Of a stretch of DNA of 64,000 bases, positions 35,657 to 45,287 are shown in pieces. Each line of letters begins with the position of its first letter. The stretch's first letter is position 1. The stretch is taken from NCBI RefSeq assembly GCF_030012605.2, contig NZ_CP114055.2. One strand, given 5' to 3'. The position numbers were made by a program, and so were the translations under genes. Below the pieces are notes generated by a model, which worked only from the letters and a program-made list of their open reading frames with translations, was not told the origin of the DNA and did not search any database. This DNA comes from Bergeyella_A cardium. Lineage in GTDB: Bacteria; Bacteroidota; Bacteroidia; Flavobacteriales; Weeksellaceae.

Positions 35657-36349
35657 CTACTTCATCTTTGAATAGATAAAAGCAGCAGCATATACCCCTG
35701 CGGTTTCGGTGCGAAGGCGCTGGCTTCCGAGCGTTACTGCCCTTATCCCAAGAGTAGAGAGCTGCTCAATCTCGGCAGTGGAGAAATCCCCCTCAGGACC
35801 GATGAGTATCGTAAGTCTGTTCTCTACTTTAAGCTCCTGTATGGGAATGCGTACCAAGCTTCTATCACAATGGGCTACGAAAGTCTTTTCTGGATCTATG
35901 GTTTTCAGAAAATCGCGCAACTTCACCAAATCATTCACAATTGGGAAATGCACCCTCAGACTTTGCTTAGAGGCAGCTATCGCCTGTTTTCGGATTTTTT
36001 CTATGTTGATATTCTTTCGCTCGCTGTTATCTGTTTGGAGAAATGTAATCTCGGAAATGCCCATTTCTGTAGCTTTTTCTACGAAGAACTCTGTACGGTC
36101 TATATTTTTTGTAGGAGCTATCGCGATGTGCAAACTCGGAGTAAAGGCGGGCAAGTCAGCCTGTATGTCCTCTACTCCGAGCAGAGCTTTCTTCCCTTCT
36201 ATGATAAGTTTCCCGTGAGCGAGATTCCCCTTCCCATCAGTAATGGAGAGGCTTTGCCCATCTTTCATTCGGAGAACTTTCAAGATGTGCTGCTGCTCAT
36301 CTTCATTGATTTCTACCTGAGGAAATACTTTACCATAAAAGATTTTCAT
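35657..36349 (-). CDS. rsmE: 16S rRNA (uracil-1498-N3)-methyltransferase
   Basis: RsmE methylates U1498 of 16S rRNA. The 230-residue protein has the N-terminal PUA-like segment (NEDEQQHILKVLRMKDGQ) and the C-terminal SPOUT knot: TEFFVEKATEMGISEITFLQ, the SAM-loop LTILIGPEGDFSTAEIEQL and LGSQRLRTETAG. It lies 18 bases downstream of the alkaline phosphatase gene on the same strand and may be read from its promoter. Confidence 0.95.
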   Translation of the reverse strand: MKIFYGKVFPQVEINEDEQQHILKVLRMKDGQSLSITDGKGNLAHGKLIIEGKKALLGVEDIQADLPAFTPSLHIAIAPTKNIDRTEFFVEKATEMGISEITFLQTDNSERKNINIEKIRKQAIAASKQSLRVHFPIVNDLVKLRDFLKTIDPEKTFVAHCDRSLVRIPIQELKVENRLTILIGPEGDFSTAEIEQLSTLGIRAVTLGSQRLRTETAGVYAAAFIYSKMK

Positions 36350-36367
36350 TTCTCGGCTTCAGTTTCG

Positions 36368-37774
36368 TTAAAACTTATTTTCTACTCCTGCAGCATTGAG
36401 CATTAAATAGTGCAGATCGGTGTTTTTCACGAATGGTTTCAAGAGCTCCATACCAGGACCATACACAGCAAGCTCCACATAATCACCAGAATGGTCCATA
36501 CTAATCCAGCCTACGGAATCGTACTTTTTCTGTATATCGGCAAAGAATTTAAACGGAAGTTTTTTATAATTATAGAGCCCGTCTTCTTTCTCCAAGCCGT
36601 TGTAGAAGCCTATAATATGCTTAGCTTCATCATCAGTAAGAGCGAAGCCATTAACTTCTCTTACCCATTCTTTCACTTGGTTGGGCGTATAGTCTGGCTT
36701 TATCTCGTTGAGGAGAAACTCATTGGTATATTTAAAGTCGGCAATACTGTCAAATCCCTTATTCGCACCAGAGCCATAGATAGTTCCAGGGTTTGCATTT
36801 CCGTGGTCTGTAGTGATGATTACGAGGGTCTCTCCGTCCTTTTCTGCAAAATCCATTACTACCTTAATAGCCTCATCAAATGCGAGTTGGTCGTGTATCA
36901 ATGCAGCGACATCATTTCCGTGTGCTGCCCAGTCTACCTTCCCTGCCTCTACTTGGAGTACAAAACCTTGCTTGTGGTCTTTCATCTGGTCTATGGCTAC
37001 TTTTGCCATTTCTGCCAGTGTAGGTACAGATTGTAGCTCTTTATTCGAACTTCTGTCTATGGAGTAAGGCAATGCTCCGTGGTTAAAAACCCCCAATATC
37101 GGCTTATTTTTATCTACTTTTTTAAAGTCATTTCTATCTTTAAAAATCTGATAACCTTTCTGTTTATAGAGGGCATATACATCTTTTTTATCCGCTCTTT
37201 TTTCAGGGTTAAAGTTTTCATCTCCACCACCCATCATTACATCAAAGCCTATATTTGCGTACATTTCTGCAATTTCTGGCTCTGCTTTTCTCTTTTGGGA
37301 ATTTATACAAAATCCTGCTGGTGTAGCGTGGGTTATAGTTACCGTTGTTACACACCCCGCTTTTTTACCTTTCATTTTAAATTTTTGCCATATCGGGAGG
37401 TGTTTCTCTCCATTCGCTCCGATATTGAGCACTCCGTTTTTCACTCGGATTCCTCCACCGAATGCTGAGCTCGCCGCTGCAGAATCGGTTACAATAGAGC
37501 TTGCGGAAGCTGTATCCATCAATGCTCGGGAGACCTTATTTTCAAGGTAAAGGTTCATCCAGTTTCCATTTCTACCGAGAATTCTATTGGAGTACAGGTT
37601 TGCCATTGCCAGCGTTCCAGAGCTCATCCCATCACTTACCATAAAGATAATGTTCTTTGCTTTTTTGCCTTTTTGAGGGAGGTCTAAACTTTTTGCAGAG
37701 AGTAAGTCAAGTGGATTTACAGCGAGCAACCCAGAAAAAAGGGCTGTTCCTTTTATAAATTTCCTTCTATCCAT
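36368..37774 (-). CDS. alkaline phosphatase, Tat-type signal
   Basis: This 468-residue PhoA-superfamily phosphatase frees phosphate from organic esters in the periplasm. The N-terminus MDRRKFIKGTALFSGLLAV resembles a Tat signal (RRxFIK). Metal and catalytic motifs are intact: IIFMVSDGMSSGT near 42-54 carries the first metal Asp, TDSAAASSAFGGG near 97 carries the catalytic Ser, and TTDHGNANPG and SMDHSGDYVEL carry later metal ligands. The G in SDGMS is typical of Bacteroidota PhoA types. It has a good promoter on the minus strand at 37806. Regulation by phosphate is likely from the family but no Pho box was recognised. Confidence 0.93.
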   Translation of the reverse strand: MDRRKFIKGTALFSGLLAVNPLDLLSAKSLDLPQKGKKAKNIIFMVSDGMSSGTLAMANLYSNRILGRNGNWMNLYLENKVSRALMDTASASSIVTDSAAASSAFGGGIRVKNGVLNIGANGEKHLPIWQKFKMKGKKAGCVTTVTITHATPAGFCINSQKRKAEPEIAEMYANIGFDVMMGGGDENFNPEKRADKKDVYALYKQKGYQIFKDRNDFKKVDKNKPILGVFNHGALPYSIDRSSNKELQSVPTLAEMAKVAIDQMKDHKQGFVLQVEAGKVDWAAHGNDVAALIHDQLAFDEAIKVVMDFAEKDGETLVIITTDHGNANPGTIYGSGANKGFDSIADFKYTNEFLLNEIKPDYTPNQVKEWVREVNGFALTDDEAKHIIGFYNGLEKEDGLYNYKKLPFKFFADIQKKYDSVGWISMDHSGDYVELAVYGPGMELLKPFVKNTDLHYLMLNAAGVENKF

Positions 37775-37805
37775 CGGTACTATATTTTAATTATTTTTTA
37801 GTGCC

Positions 37806-37836
37806 CAAAGCTACGAAATAATGAGCATACAAACAA
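37806..37836 (-). promoter_or_regulatory. promoter of the alkaline phosphatase gene
   Basis: On the minus strand, TTG (37834-37836) is followed after 20 bases by TAGCTTTG (37806-37813), matching TTG / TAnnTTTG. The ATG lies 31 bases downstream. Confidence 0.6.
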
Positions 37837-38110
37837 AGAGGAGGTATTCACTCTTTTATTAATGCCTCTCTTTCTACAATAATAGAAAGACAATATCTTC
37901 CTTTTCTTTATTTAATTAATAACCATACAAATAAATTCTCCTACAGTAGAAATCCTAATTTCATCACTACGAACTTTTCTTTTATCTCTATGAAATTTCA
38001 ATTTTACACTTTCATAGTATTATCAACACATTATAAACCTATAAAATTTAAGTAATAGGCAAATGGTTTTAGCTAATAAATAGATAGCTCATTTGCTGTA
38101 AGTATCTACC
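37837..38110. other. AT-rich intergenic stretch without a gene
   Basis: Together with flanking control and repeat sequence this forms the 412-base gap between two minus-strand genes. It is very AT-rich. A small CTTTCTA / TAGAAAG hairpin near 37869 and a short TTAGCTAATA motif near 38072 are the only structures I see. Confidence 0.6.
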
Positions 38111-38113
38111 ATA

Positions 38114-38200
38114 CTACGGCTAAGTGCCTCACTGGCTACGGTATTTGATATATGAAAAAAAAAGTGCCTGCCACGCCGTGGCTGCCTCACCGGCTACGGT
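38114..38200. repeat. two copies of the GCCTCACTGGCTACGGT repeat
   Basis: CTACGGCTAAGT (38114-38125) is followed by GCCTCACTGGCTACGGT (38126-38142). A second copy, GCCTCACCGGCTACGGT (38184-38200), contains the stop codon of the ABC permease gene. A CCACGCCGTGG palindrome (about 38171-38181) lies between them. The same elements occur at 63631-63706. Confidence 0.8.
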
Positions 38201-39500
38201 ACCATTTATAGAGGTTTTTCAGGCTAAGTTTGTTGCCATACATTAGGATTCCTGTTCGGTAAATCTTCCCTGCGGCATACACCATCAGAAGAGCGGCGCC
38301 CAAAAGCAGAAAAAGGGAAATAGCAATCTGCCAAGCAGGCACACCGTAAGGGATTCTCGCAACCATTGCAATAGGCGATGTAAATGGAATGATAGAAAGC
38401 CAAAACGCCATCGGTCCATCGGGATTATTGATAATAGAAAAGCTACCATAGACCCCAATCATCATCGGTAGCACGGCAATAAGGGTAAACTGCTGCGTTT
38501 CGGTCTCATTATCTACCGCAGAACCGATAGCAGCGTATATAGAACTGTAAAAAACATAGCCTAAAAGGAAAAACAGAATAAAAACAAGGATAATCAGCGG
38601 AAAATTCATCTCCAATAGCGTATGAGACACTTCACTAATGATAATATTAGGGTCGGTATTCCCTGTTTGCACCTCCCCACTCGGCAGATTCATCGGCAAT
38701 CTATAAAAACTCGCATTAAAAAACACCGCACCTGCTACACTCATCATTATCCAAATGCTAAATTGGGTAAGAGCCACAAAAGTAACCCCAATAATCTTCC
38801 CCATCATCAGCTCAAATGGCTTTACAGACGAGATGATGATTTCCACCACTCTATTATTCTTCTCCTCTAATACACTGCGCATTACACGCACGCCATACAT
38901 TAGGATAAACATAAAGGTTACATACATCAGCAGCATCCCAAGACCTGTTTTCACCCCAAAAGCAAGGTCAGTATCCGCCTTATTATCTTCATTAATGCTC
39001 TCCACATTCAGGTTAAAGGTCTTTTTAGTAATACTCTCCATCTCATTGGCTTTCAATCCCAATGCTTTTATTTTCTGCTTTTGGAGAATGGATTTTAAAT
39101 CCCAAACAATGCTCTTCTTCGCCTCAAAACCAATATTATCATTCACCCAAAGCGTCGTATTCTCCTCCAATCGGTCAAAATTCTGCGCTTCTAGCTTCGG
39201 AATCACCAAGATTCCACTGAGCTTCTCTCGAGTTTCTAGGTTAGTCTTTATACTTTTCTCTGTCGGCGCTGAGATAAACCTATAAACCACATCATCAGTA
39301 GATTTCAGCTCATCTTTGAACAGCCCACTCTGGTCAGATACCTCTATAATAGCCGTAGATTTATTAATGCTAAACATAAAACCAATAAGCCCTCCAAAGG
39401 CAATAATCAGCAACGGCGTTAGAACCGTAAGGATAATGAATGATTTTTTCTTTACCTGCGTCAGGTATTCTCTTTTCGTGATTAAAATAATATTTCTCAT
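38187..39500 (-). CDS. ABC-2 type exporter permease (NatB-like)
   Basis: The 437-residue protein is the membrane part of a NatAB-like exporter; its ATPase gene lies 15 bases upstream. One membrane segment sits near residues 20-45 (SFIILTVLTPLLIIAFGGLI), a large extracytoplasmic domain spans about 50-180, and five or six segments fill the C-terminal half. VRVMRSVLEEKNNRVVEIII is the conserved coupling region of ABC-2/NatB permeases, and SIIPFTSPIAMVARIPYG is also typical. Substrate could be sodium, a drug or another small molecule; nhaA nearby hints at sodium but is weak evidence. The last residues YRSR and the stop are encoded by a dispersed repeat. Confidence 0.88.
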   Translation of the reverse strand: MRNIILITKREYLTQVKKKSFIILTVLTPLLIIAFGGLIGFMFSINKSTAIIEVSDQSGLFKDELKSTDDVVYRFISAPTEKSIKTNLETREKLSGILVIPKLEAQNFDRLEENTTLWVNDNIGFEAKKSIVWDLKSILQKQKIKALGLKANEMESITKKTFNLNVESINEDNKADTDLAFGVKTGLGMLLMYVTFMFILMYGVRVMRSVLEEKNNRVVEIIISSVKPFELMMGKIIGVTFVALTQFSIWIMMSVAGAVFFNASFYRLPMNLPSGEVQTGNTDPNIIISEVSHTLLEMNFPLIILVFILFFLLGYVFYSSIYAAIGSAVDNETETQQFTLIAVLPMMIGVYGSFSIINNPDGPMAFWLSIIPFTSPIAMVARIPYGVPAWQIAISLFLLLGAALLMVYAAGKIYRTGILMYGNKLSLKNLYKWYRSR

Positions 39501-39515
39501 CGTTTTTTATTTGGT

Positions 39516-40445
39516 TTATAATGGATTTTTTCTCTCTACAGCAGAGATAAATACTTCATTCATACTTGGGATTTTCTCATCAAACCTGCGGATATCTCCC
39601 ACCGTCATCAAGTCAGAGAGAATCGCACTTTGCTCGTACTCACCAGAGACCTCAAAGCTCAAAGGCAAGCCCATATCTACAGTATTAGAGATATTTAGGC
39701 TGTATTTTTCCTTAAATTTCGCCAGCATCTCTCGGTTGATATTGAAAATCTCCACACTAAATCTATTCTCCTTAAACCTTTCCTTCACATCGAAGAGCTT
39801 GCCGTCCAATACCTTTTGAGAATTATTGATAAGTGCTACAAAATCACACATCTCCTCCACGCTTTCCATTCTGTGTGTAGAGAGAATAATCGTCGTTCCC
39901 TCAGTTTTAAGCCTGATGATTTGCTCTTTAATCAAATTGGCATTTACAGGGTCAAAACCCGAGAAAGGTTCATCAAGAATCAAGAGCTTAGGCCTGTGAA
40001 TCACCGTTACCACAAACTGAATCTTCTGCGCCATTCCTTTGGAGAGCTCGGTAATCTTCTTCTTCCACCACTGGTCTATATTCAAGCGCTCAAACCATTT
40101 CTTAGCCTCATCAAGGGCAGCCTTCCTGCTCATTCCTTTCAGCTCCCCAAAATAAATAAGCTGATCACCCACACTCATATTCTTATACAAACCCCGCTCT
40201 TCGGGCATATAGCCTATTTCCCTAATGTGCTTCAGGCAGAGAGCCTCCCCATTAATACTTATAGAGCCCGCATCTGGCTTTATAATCTGGTTAAGCATCC
40301 TGATAAATGTCGTCTTCCCAGCACCATTAGGTCCCAGCAAACCATAAATACAGCCCTCAGGAACTTCTATACTGAAATCTTTGAGGGCTATTTTCTGACC
40401 ACCGTTATAAGTCTTCGTAAGATTCTTCGCTACAAGCATATTCAT
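39516..40445 (-). CDS. ABC transporter ATP-binding protein (NatA-like)
   Basis: This 309-residue ATPase powers the adjacent permease. Walker A (GLLGPNGAGKTTF near residues 34-46), the signature ELSKGMAQKIQF near 138-149, Walker B LLILDEPFSGFDP, and the H-loop STHRMESVEEMCD are all present. The C-terminal DUF4162-like extension (about 225-309, SVEIFNINREMLAKFKEKY) is found in NatA/YhaQ-type ATPases. The true start may be Met3. Gene order and spacing make the pair one operon. Confidence 0.92.
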   Translation of the reverse strand: MNMLVAKNLTKTYNGGQKIALKDFSIEVPEGCIYGLLGPNGAGKTTFIRMLNQIIKPDAGSISINGEALCLKHIREIGYMPEERGLYKNMSVGDQLIYFGELKGMSRKAALDEAKKWFERLNIDQWWKKKITELSKGMAQKIQFVVTVIHRPKLLILDEPFSGFDPVNANLIKEQIIRLKTEGTTIILSTHRMESVEEMCDFVALINNSQKVLDGKLFDVKERFKENRFSVEIFNINREMLAKFKEKYSLNISNTVDMGLPLSFEVSGEYEQSAILSDLMTVGDIRRFDEKIPSMNEVFISAVERKNPL

Positions 40446-40504
40446 TCTGTTTTAATCGTAAATTGTTCGGAGTTAATAATAAATAATTCTGAGTTAATGA
40501 TATT

Positions 40505-41668
40505 TTAATACTCCTTACCATCACCTGCCCTTTTCAATATAAGAAAACCCGCTATCGCCGATATAATCGATGCTAAAAGTATGGCAAACTTCGCCTCCGA
40601 CTGATGAAAAGCATCCTTAAACGACAGCATCGCAATGAAAATAGACATCGTAAAACCTATCCCCGCAAGGAAACCTACCCCAAGCATCTGCCCCCAACTG
40701 CTGTTCTGTGGCAATGCACTGATTTTTGTTTTAATCGCAATAAAACAAAAGCTACACACCCCCACTACCTTCCCAAGAAACAACCCGACAATAATCCCAA
40801 GCCCCATAGAAGTAAAAAGCCCATCTACCATACCTTCTTTAAACATTATATTGGTATTGGCAAGGGCAAACACAGGCATTATCATATAATTTACAGGGAA
40901 ATGCAGCTTCTGCTCGAGCTTTTCAAGAGGTGAAATCTTCACCCGAGACACATTCGTAGGGATAGTAAAGGCTAAAAGTACCCCTGCAATCGTAGCGTGT
41001 ATCCCAGAATGGTGCATAAAGTACCAAAGAAACACCCCAGGTACGAGATAATAGATATGTTTCGTTACCTTAAAATAATTGAGAAGCACAAGAAGAACTA
41101 CAATTCCCAAAGAAAGCAAAAGATAAAGCCAATGCAGGCTCTCCGTATAAAAAACAGCAATAACAACGATCGCTCCCAAATCATCTACTATCGCCAATGC
41201 CGCAAGAAATATCTTAATCGATGGTGGCACCCTATTCCCGAGCATAGAAACAATCGCCAGCGAGAACGCAATATCCGTAGCCATCGGAATACCCCAGCCC
41301 CCAGCGTAGGGCGTACCATAATTAAAGAAACTATAGATGATAGCGGGAATCATCATCCCGCCCAATGCAGCAAATATAGGCAGCGAGGCATTCTTAAAAT
41401 TAGAAAGCTCGCCTTCTATAATCTCCCGCTTGATTTCTAAACCTACAAGAAGGAAAAATACGGCCATCAAGCCGTCATTTACCCAAGTGGCAACCGAATA
41501 TTTCAAGTGGAAGACTTCCGTGCCTACTTCCGCATCTAATAATGCTTGGAATTGCTCTCCAAAAGAGGAATTCGCCGTAAGAAGTGAGGCAATTACACAT
41601 AAAATTAATATAATGCCAGAGGACTGGCTACTGTTGAAAAAGTTTTTAAAATATCTTGTTAGTTTCAT
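40505..41668 (-). CDS. nhaA: Na+/H+ antiporter NhaA
   Basis: NhaA exchanges internal sodium for protons and supports pH and salt homeostasis. The 387-residue length is standard. Signature segments are visible: WVNDGLMAVFFLLVGLEIKRE, GGMMIPAIIYSFFNYG, WGIPMATDIAFSLAIVSMLG with the T-D-(I/V)-A unwound helix carrying the first Asp, and LAALAIVDDLGAIVVIAVFY with the tandem Asp pair. About twelve membrane helices are predicted. It starts 28 bases after spoT on the same strand. Confidence 0.96.
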   Translation of the reverse strand: MKLTRYFKNFFNSSQSSGIILILCVIASLLTANSSFGEQFQALLDAEVGTEVFHLKYSVATWVNDGLMAVFFLLVGLEIKREIIEGELSNFKNASLPIFAALGGMMIPAIIYSFFNYGTPYAGGWGIPMATDIAFSLAIVSMLGNRVPPSIKIFLAALAIVDDLGAIVVIAVFYTESLHWLYLLLSLGIVVLLVLLNYFKVTKHIYYLVPGVFLWYFMHHSGIHATIAGVLLAFTIPTNVSRVKISPLEKLEQKLHFPVNYMIMPVFALANTNIMFKEGMVDGLFTSMGLGIIVGLFLGKVVGVCSFCFIAIKTKISALPQNSSWGQMLGVGFLAGIGFTMSIFIAMLSFKDAFHQSEAKFAILLASIISAIAGFLILKRAGDGKEY

Positions 41669-41696
41669 TCTAATCTTTAGCCTTGTTTTTCTTTAT

Positions 41697-43901
41697 TTAC
41701 GCTCTCTTCACTTTGGAAAGCCCCTCGATTTTCTTCAATTTTTTTAAGGTTTCTTCCAGCTGAGACTTGTTTTTTACTTCCAGATGAATAACACCCGAGA
41801 ACACCCCATTATTAGAATCTATACTCATCCCTTTCATATCAAGGTGCATTGCATTGGTAATCACCTGAGTGATATCATTAATCATTCCCATTCTGTCTAA
41901 GCCTTCCAGCTCTATTTTTACTCTATTTTTAAAGTTCTCTTCATTTACCCACTTCGCTCTGATAACGCGATAGTCGTACTGAGCCCTTAGATTTACAGCA
42001 TTTGGGCAGTTTTCATTATGCACTTTTACCCCTTCGGAGATAGTTACAAAGCCAAAAATCTTATCACCAGGGAGCACCGTGCAGCATTTCGCAAATGAGT
42101 AGTCCAGCTTCTCCTCATCTTTCCCGAAGACGATAAGGTTAAGGTTCTTATCTGGCTGATCCTCCACTGCAGTCTGTTTAGAGGGCGATTTCCTAAACCG
42201 CGAGAAGATATTACTCAGCACATTCTTGCTTTCAATATACTTTCTGATGCTGGCAGCATCTAAACTCCCATCTTGAAAGCCAAGGAAGAGCTCTTGGGAA
42301 GTTTTAAGCCCAAAGAACTTCTGCATTTTGTTTATCTCATTATCATTAAAGTTGAGCTTTGCGTGTCTCAGTTTTCTTTGGAGGATTTCCTTGCCCTCAT
42401 CTACAAGGGCAGTCTTCTCTGCATTGAGGAAGGCTTTTATTTTAGATTTAGCTTTAGAGGTGATTACAAAATCTAACCAATCGGTTTTCGGTTTCTGATT
42501 CTGAGAAGAAAGTATCTCGATCTGATCTCCATTTTGAAGAATGTATGATATCGGCACTAATTTACCGTGTATCTTCGCACCGATACACTTCATCCCCAAT
42601 CCCGAGTGTACAGAGAAAGCAAAATCCAATGCTGATGCCCCTCTCGGCAGTGTTTTCACATCGCCTTTTGGGGTAAATACAAACACATCTTTTGAGTAGA
42701 GGTTGAGCTTTATATTGTCTATAAAATCTGTGGTGGAGAGCGACTGCTGGTGCTCCAGAATATATCGGATTTCCTTTATCCAGCCCTCCAAATTTCGGTC
42801 TTCAGACGAGGCTTTAAAACCCTCTTTGTATTTATAATGTGCCGCAACGCCCTTTTCAGCAATATCGTCCATCCTCTCGGAGCGAATCTGCACTTCTATC
42901 CACTTTTTATCAGGTCCCAGAACCGTCAAATGCAAGCTCTCGTAACCTGTGGAGCGCGGCTGAGTAATCCAATCCCTCATCCTTGATGGATTACTGTGGT
43001 AGAGGTCGGTTACAATAGAATAAATCTTCCAAGCGATGAATTTTTCATTCTTTATATCCGACTTATAAATAATCCGAATCGCATAATTATCATACACCTC
43101 CTCAAAGGACACACCCTGCTTCAGCATTTTTCTATAAATCGAAGAAATCGCCTTCGCTCTACCTTTTATCGAGAAGTTTAGCCCCTCTTTTGCCAATTGC
43201 TCAGAAACCTCCGTCTTAAACTCCTCTATATACTTCTCACGATGCTCTCTGGCGAGCTCCAGCTTGTCGGCAATCTCGTAATACACCTCTGAGTTGTTGT
43301 ATTTTAGTGAAAGATCCTCAAGCTCGGATTTAATATTATACAGCCCCAGCCTGTGGGCAAGCGGAGCGTAGATATACGCCGTCTCGGAAGCTATTTTCTT
43401 CTGCTTGTCTGGCGCCATACTGTCCAGCGTACGCATATTATGCAACCTGTCGGCAATTTTAATGAGGATTACCCTAAAATCTTCTGATAGGGTGAGCAGG
43501 AGTTTTCTGTAATTTTCTGACTGTATAGAGAGGTTCTGGTTTGCCATTCCCGAGATTTTCGTAAGCCCACGAACGATATCAGCAATCTTCTCATTGAAAA
43601 GCCTTTTTAAGTCCTCATAAGTATATTCCGAGTCCTCAATCACATCGTGGAGCAGTGCACAAGCGATGGAAGTAGCCCCCAATCCAATCTCTTCGGCTAC
43701 GATTTTCGCTACGGCAATTGGGTGGTAGATGTACGGCTCACCCGTCTTCCGCCTTTGGTCTTTGTGTGCATCGAGTGCTATGTCAAACGCCTTTCTTATC
43801 AGCCTGTTTTTATCCTCATCCAGCGCTCTGTAAGTATTTGAAATCAGGTCTTTGTACCTTGCAAGTATCTCCTTGCTCTCTTTCTCTAAGTCGTAAGCCA
43901 T
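41697..43901 (-). CDS. spoT: bifunctional (p)ppGpp synthetase/hydrolase
   Basis: This 734-residue RelA/SpoT homologue controls the stringent alarmone. The N-terminal HD hydrolase has HPIAVAKIVAEE and LLHDVIEDSEYT around residues 61-95, with the metal-binding HD intact, so hydrolysis should work. The synthetase domain has RPRSTGYESLHLTVLGP (TQPRSTGYESLH near 314-325) and EVQIRS. A TGS domain (VFVFTPKGDVKTLPRGASALD) follows near 408-470, then the CC/zinc-finger region with DYSFAKCCTVLPGD, and a C-terminal ACT domain (about 660-730). Many Bacteroidota have this one long RSH protein. It borders the defence island on its 5' side. Confidence 0.96.
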   Translation of the reverse strand: MAYDLEKESKEILARYKDLISNTYRALDEDKNRLIRKAFDIALDAHKDQRRKTGEPYIYHPIAVAKIVAEEIGLGATSIACALLHDVIEDSEYTYEDLKRLFNEKIADIVRGLTKISGMANQNLSIQSENYRKLLLTLSEDFRVILIKIADRLHNMRTLDSMAPDKQKKIASETAYIYAPLAHRLGLYNIKSELEDLSLKYNNSEVYYEIADKLELAREHREKYIEEFKTEVSEQLAKEGLNFSIKGRAKAISSIYRKMLKQGVSFEEVYDNYAIRIIYKSDIKNEKFIAWKIYSIVTDLYHSNPSRMRDWITQPRSTGYESLHLTVLGPDKKWIEVQIRSERMDDIAEKGVAAHYKYKEGFKASSEDRNLEGWIKEIRYILEHQQSLSTTDFIDNIKLNLYSKDVFVFTPKGDVKTLPRGASALDFAFSVHSGLGMKCIGAKIHGKLVPISYILQNGDQIEILSSQNQKPKTDWLDFVITSKAKSKIKAFLNAEKTALVDEGKEILQRKLRHAKLNFNDNEINKMQKFFGLKTSQELFLGFQDGSLDAASIRKYIESKNVLSNIFSRFRKSPSKQTAVEDQPDKNLNLIVFGKDEEKLDYSFAKCCTVLPGDKIFGFVTISEGVKVHNENCPNAVNLRAQYDYRVIRAKWVNEENFKNRVKIELEGLDRMGMINDITQVITNAMHLDMKGMSIDSNNGVFSGVIHLEVKNKSQLEETLKKLKKIEGLSKVKRA

Positions 43902-44206
43902 CTCTATTTTGCAGATTTTAGTTTGAAGTAAATAACTTTTTTCCAGAATTGTTAATAAATTCTTAATTTTTTCATTCTAATTTGCTAAAATAAGGCTTTT
44001 GTACGGAATAACCAATACTATTTCCAATGAAAGTAGGCATATAGCCTGTTCCCCTCCTTACTATAGCTCTAATTTTTAATTGGATTTTATATAGCCTAAG
44101 CTCAAACTCCTTACCTCTAAGCAGATTTTAATATAAAAAGGGCTTATCTATGAAGATCGGCTTATTGGGACATTTTCTTTAGTCCAAGCAATAGCATATG
44201 GCGTTT
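43902..44206. other. AT-rich gap between spoT and the island remnant
   Basis: About 300 bases without a supportable gene. I see neither a clear TAnnTTTG box for spoT nor a strong terminator here. Confidence 0.5.
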
Positions 44207-45098
44207 CTAAATATCACCGGTTGCCGTCCTTATCTCCTTTATCGTAAGGCACATAAAATTTTTATTGCTATCAATTCCATTATCTTTTTCTTCTTGTGTA
44301 AGACCATCTATATCTGCAATTTCACTATCTTCTACTAATTTATAGATGTAGCCTTGTCCAAAAATATCTCTACCGTATTTTTCTTTTAAATCATCAAATA
44401 ATTCTGCTATTTTATTTTCTAAGAGTCCATCTAAAAACGACTTATAATCTTCATTTTGTGGCAATCACTCATCTACTATTTTTTTAGACTCTATAGCTTT
44501 TGCCAATTTCTCAGGTCGAGATTCCATAATCTTTTTTGCCCATTTAGTAGATTTTCTTACAGCAATATATTTACCATTATTAGCAGTTGCCAAGCCTTGT
44601 CCTCCCTCAGTAAGACAACCCAATAAAGCTATATCACCTGGTTTTAGGCTTTGTCTATATGCTTCTAATTCTTTAGCGTTTTTAGTAATGTTTTTACTTA
44701 TCGAGATTTTATCCCACCACTGGTCATAGAGTTCTTTTACTTTTTTGCCGTATTTGGCTTGTATTTTTAGATTATACTCCGTAGGCTTGAATATCACACT
44801 GTTTTGTGTGTCAATATAACTTCTTTGTGTAATGACATATTTTTCAGGTTTTAACAAGTCTGTACTGCCATCTAAAAATAACAACTGATGTCATTCTTTG
44901 TGGTCTGCTTTTCTAAATGATGTAATAGAAGTATCTACCATAGCAGCCTCAAAAGGGTTGGCAGTGTCAAAAATATAAAGCAATTATTTATTTAACAGCA
45001 AGTTGCGTAGGTTACTTTTGGTCTGAGTTGTCCAAAAGGTTTTAGGACTTTCTACATCGAAAATCCCTTTTTTCTCTACGAAGATTCTCTTTTTCATT
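44207..45098 (-). pseudogene. decayed Eco57I-like restriction-modification gene
   Basis: Read on the minus strand, one disrupted reading path runs from an ATG at 45098 to a stop at 44207. Breaks are TAA at 44985-44987, TGA at 44892-44894, a one-base frameshift near 44876-44885, and TGA at 44465-44467. Between breaks the peptide is coherent: YIFDTANPFEAAMVDTSI, then DGSTDLLKPEKYVITQRSY, LKPGDIALLGCLTEGGQGLA, and GQGYIYKLVEDSEIADIDGL. These resemble the segment after the methylase core and the start of the specificity region of Eco57I-type (type IIG) enzymes. The upstream methylase core is missing. The first 21 codons (MKKRIFVEKKGIFDVESPK) instead look like the start of PurL, so the remnant may be a rearrangement product. 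No active product is expected. Confidence 0.6.
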
Positions 45099-45287
45099 TT
45101 TAGTTATTATAGGGAGTTCTGCAAATTTACATTTATCCGCTAAAATAACTACTACAAAAAGGAATAATTATCAATGATTTTTTAAGTTTTTTTCTGATTT
45201 TTATACAATATTTAAAAACAATCTGATTTATAATAATTTAACCAAGAAAATTCTATGTTTTGATTATTAATTTTTTGTATCTATTTA

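Noticed and set aside
44465..44467. Selenocysteine or stop-codon read-through
   Set aside because: Further stops and a frameshift in the same remnant show ordinary gene decay.
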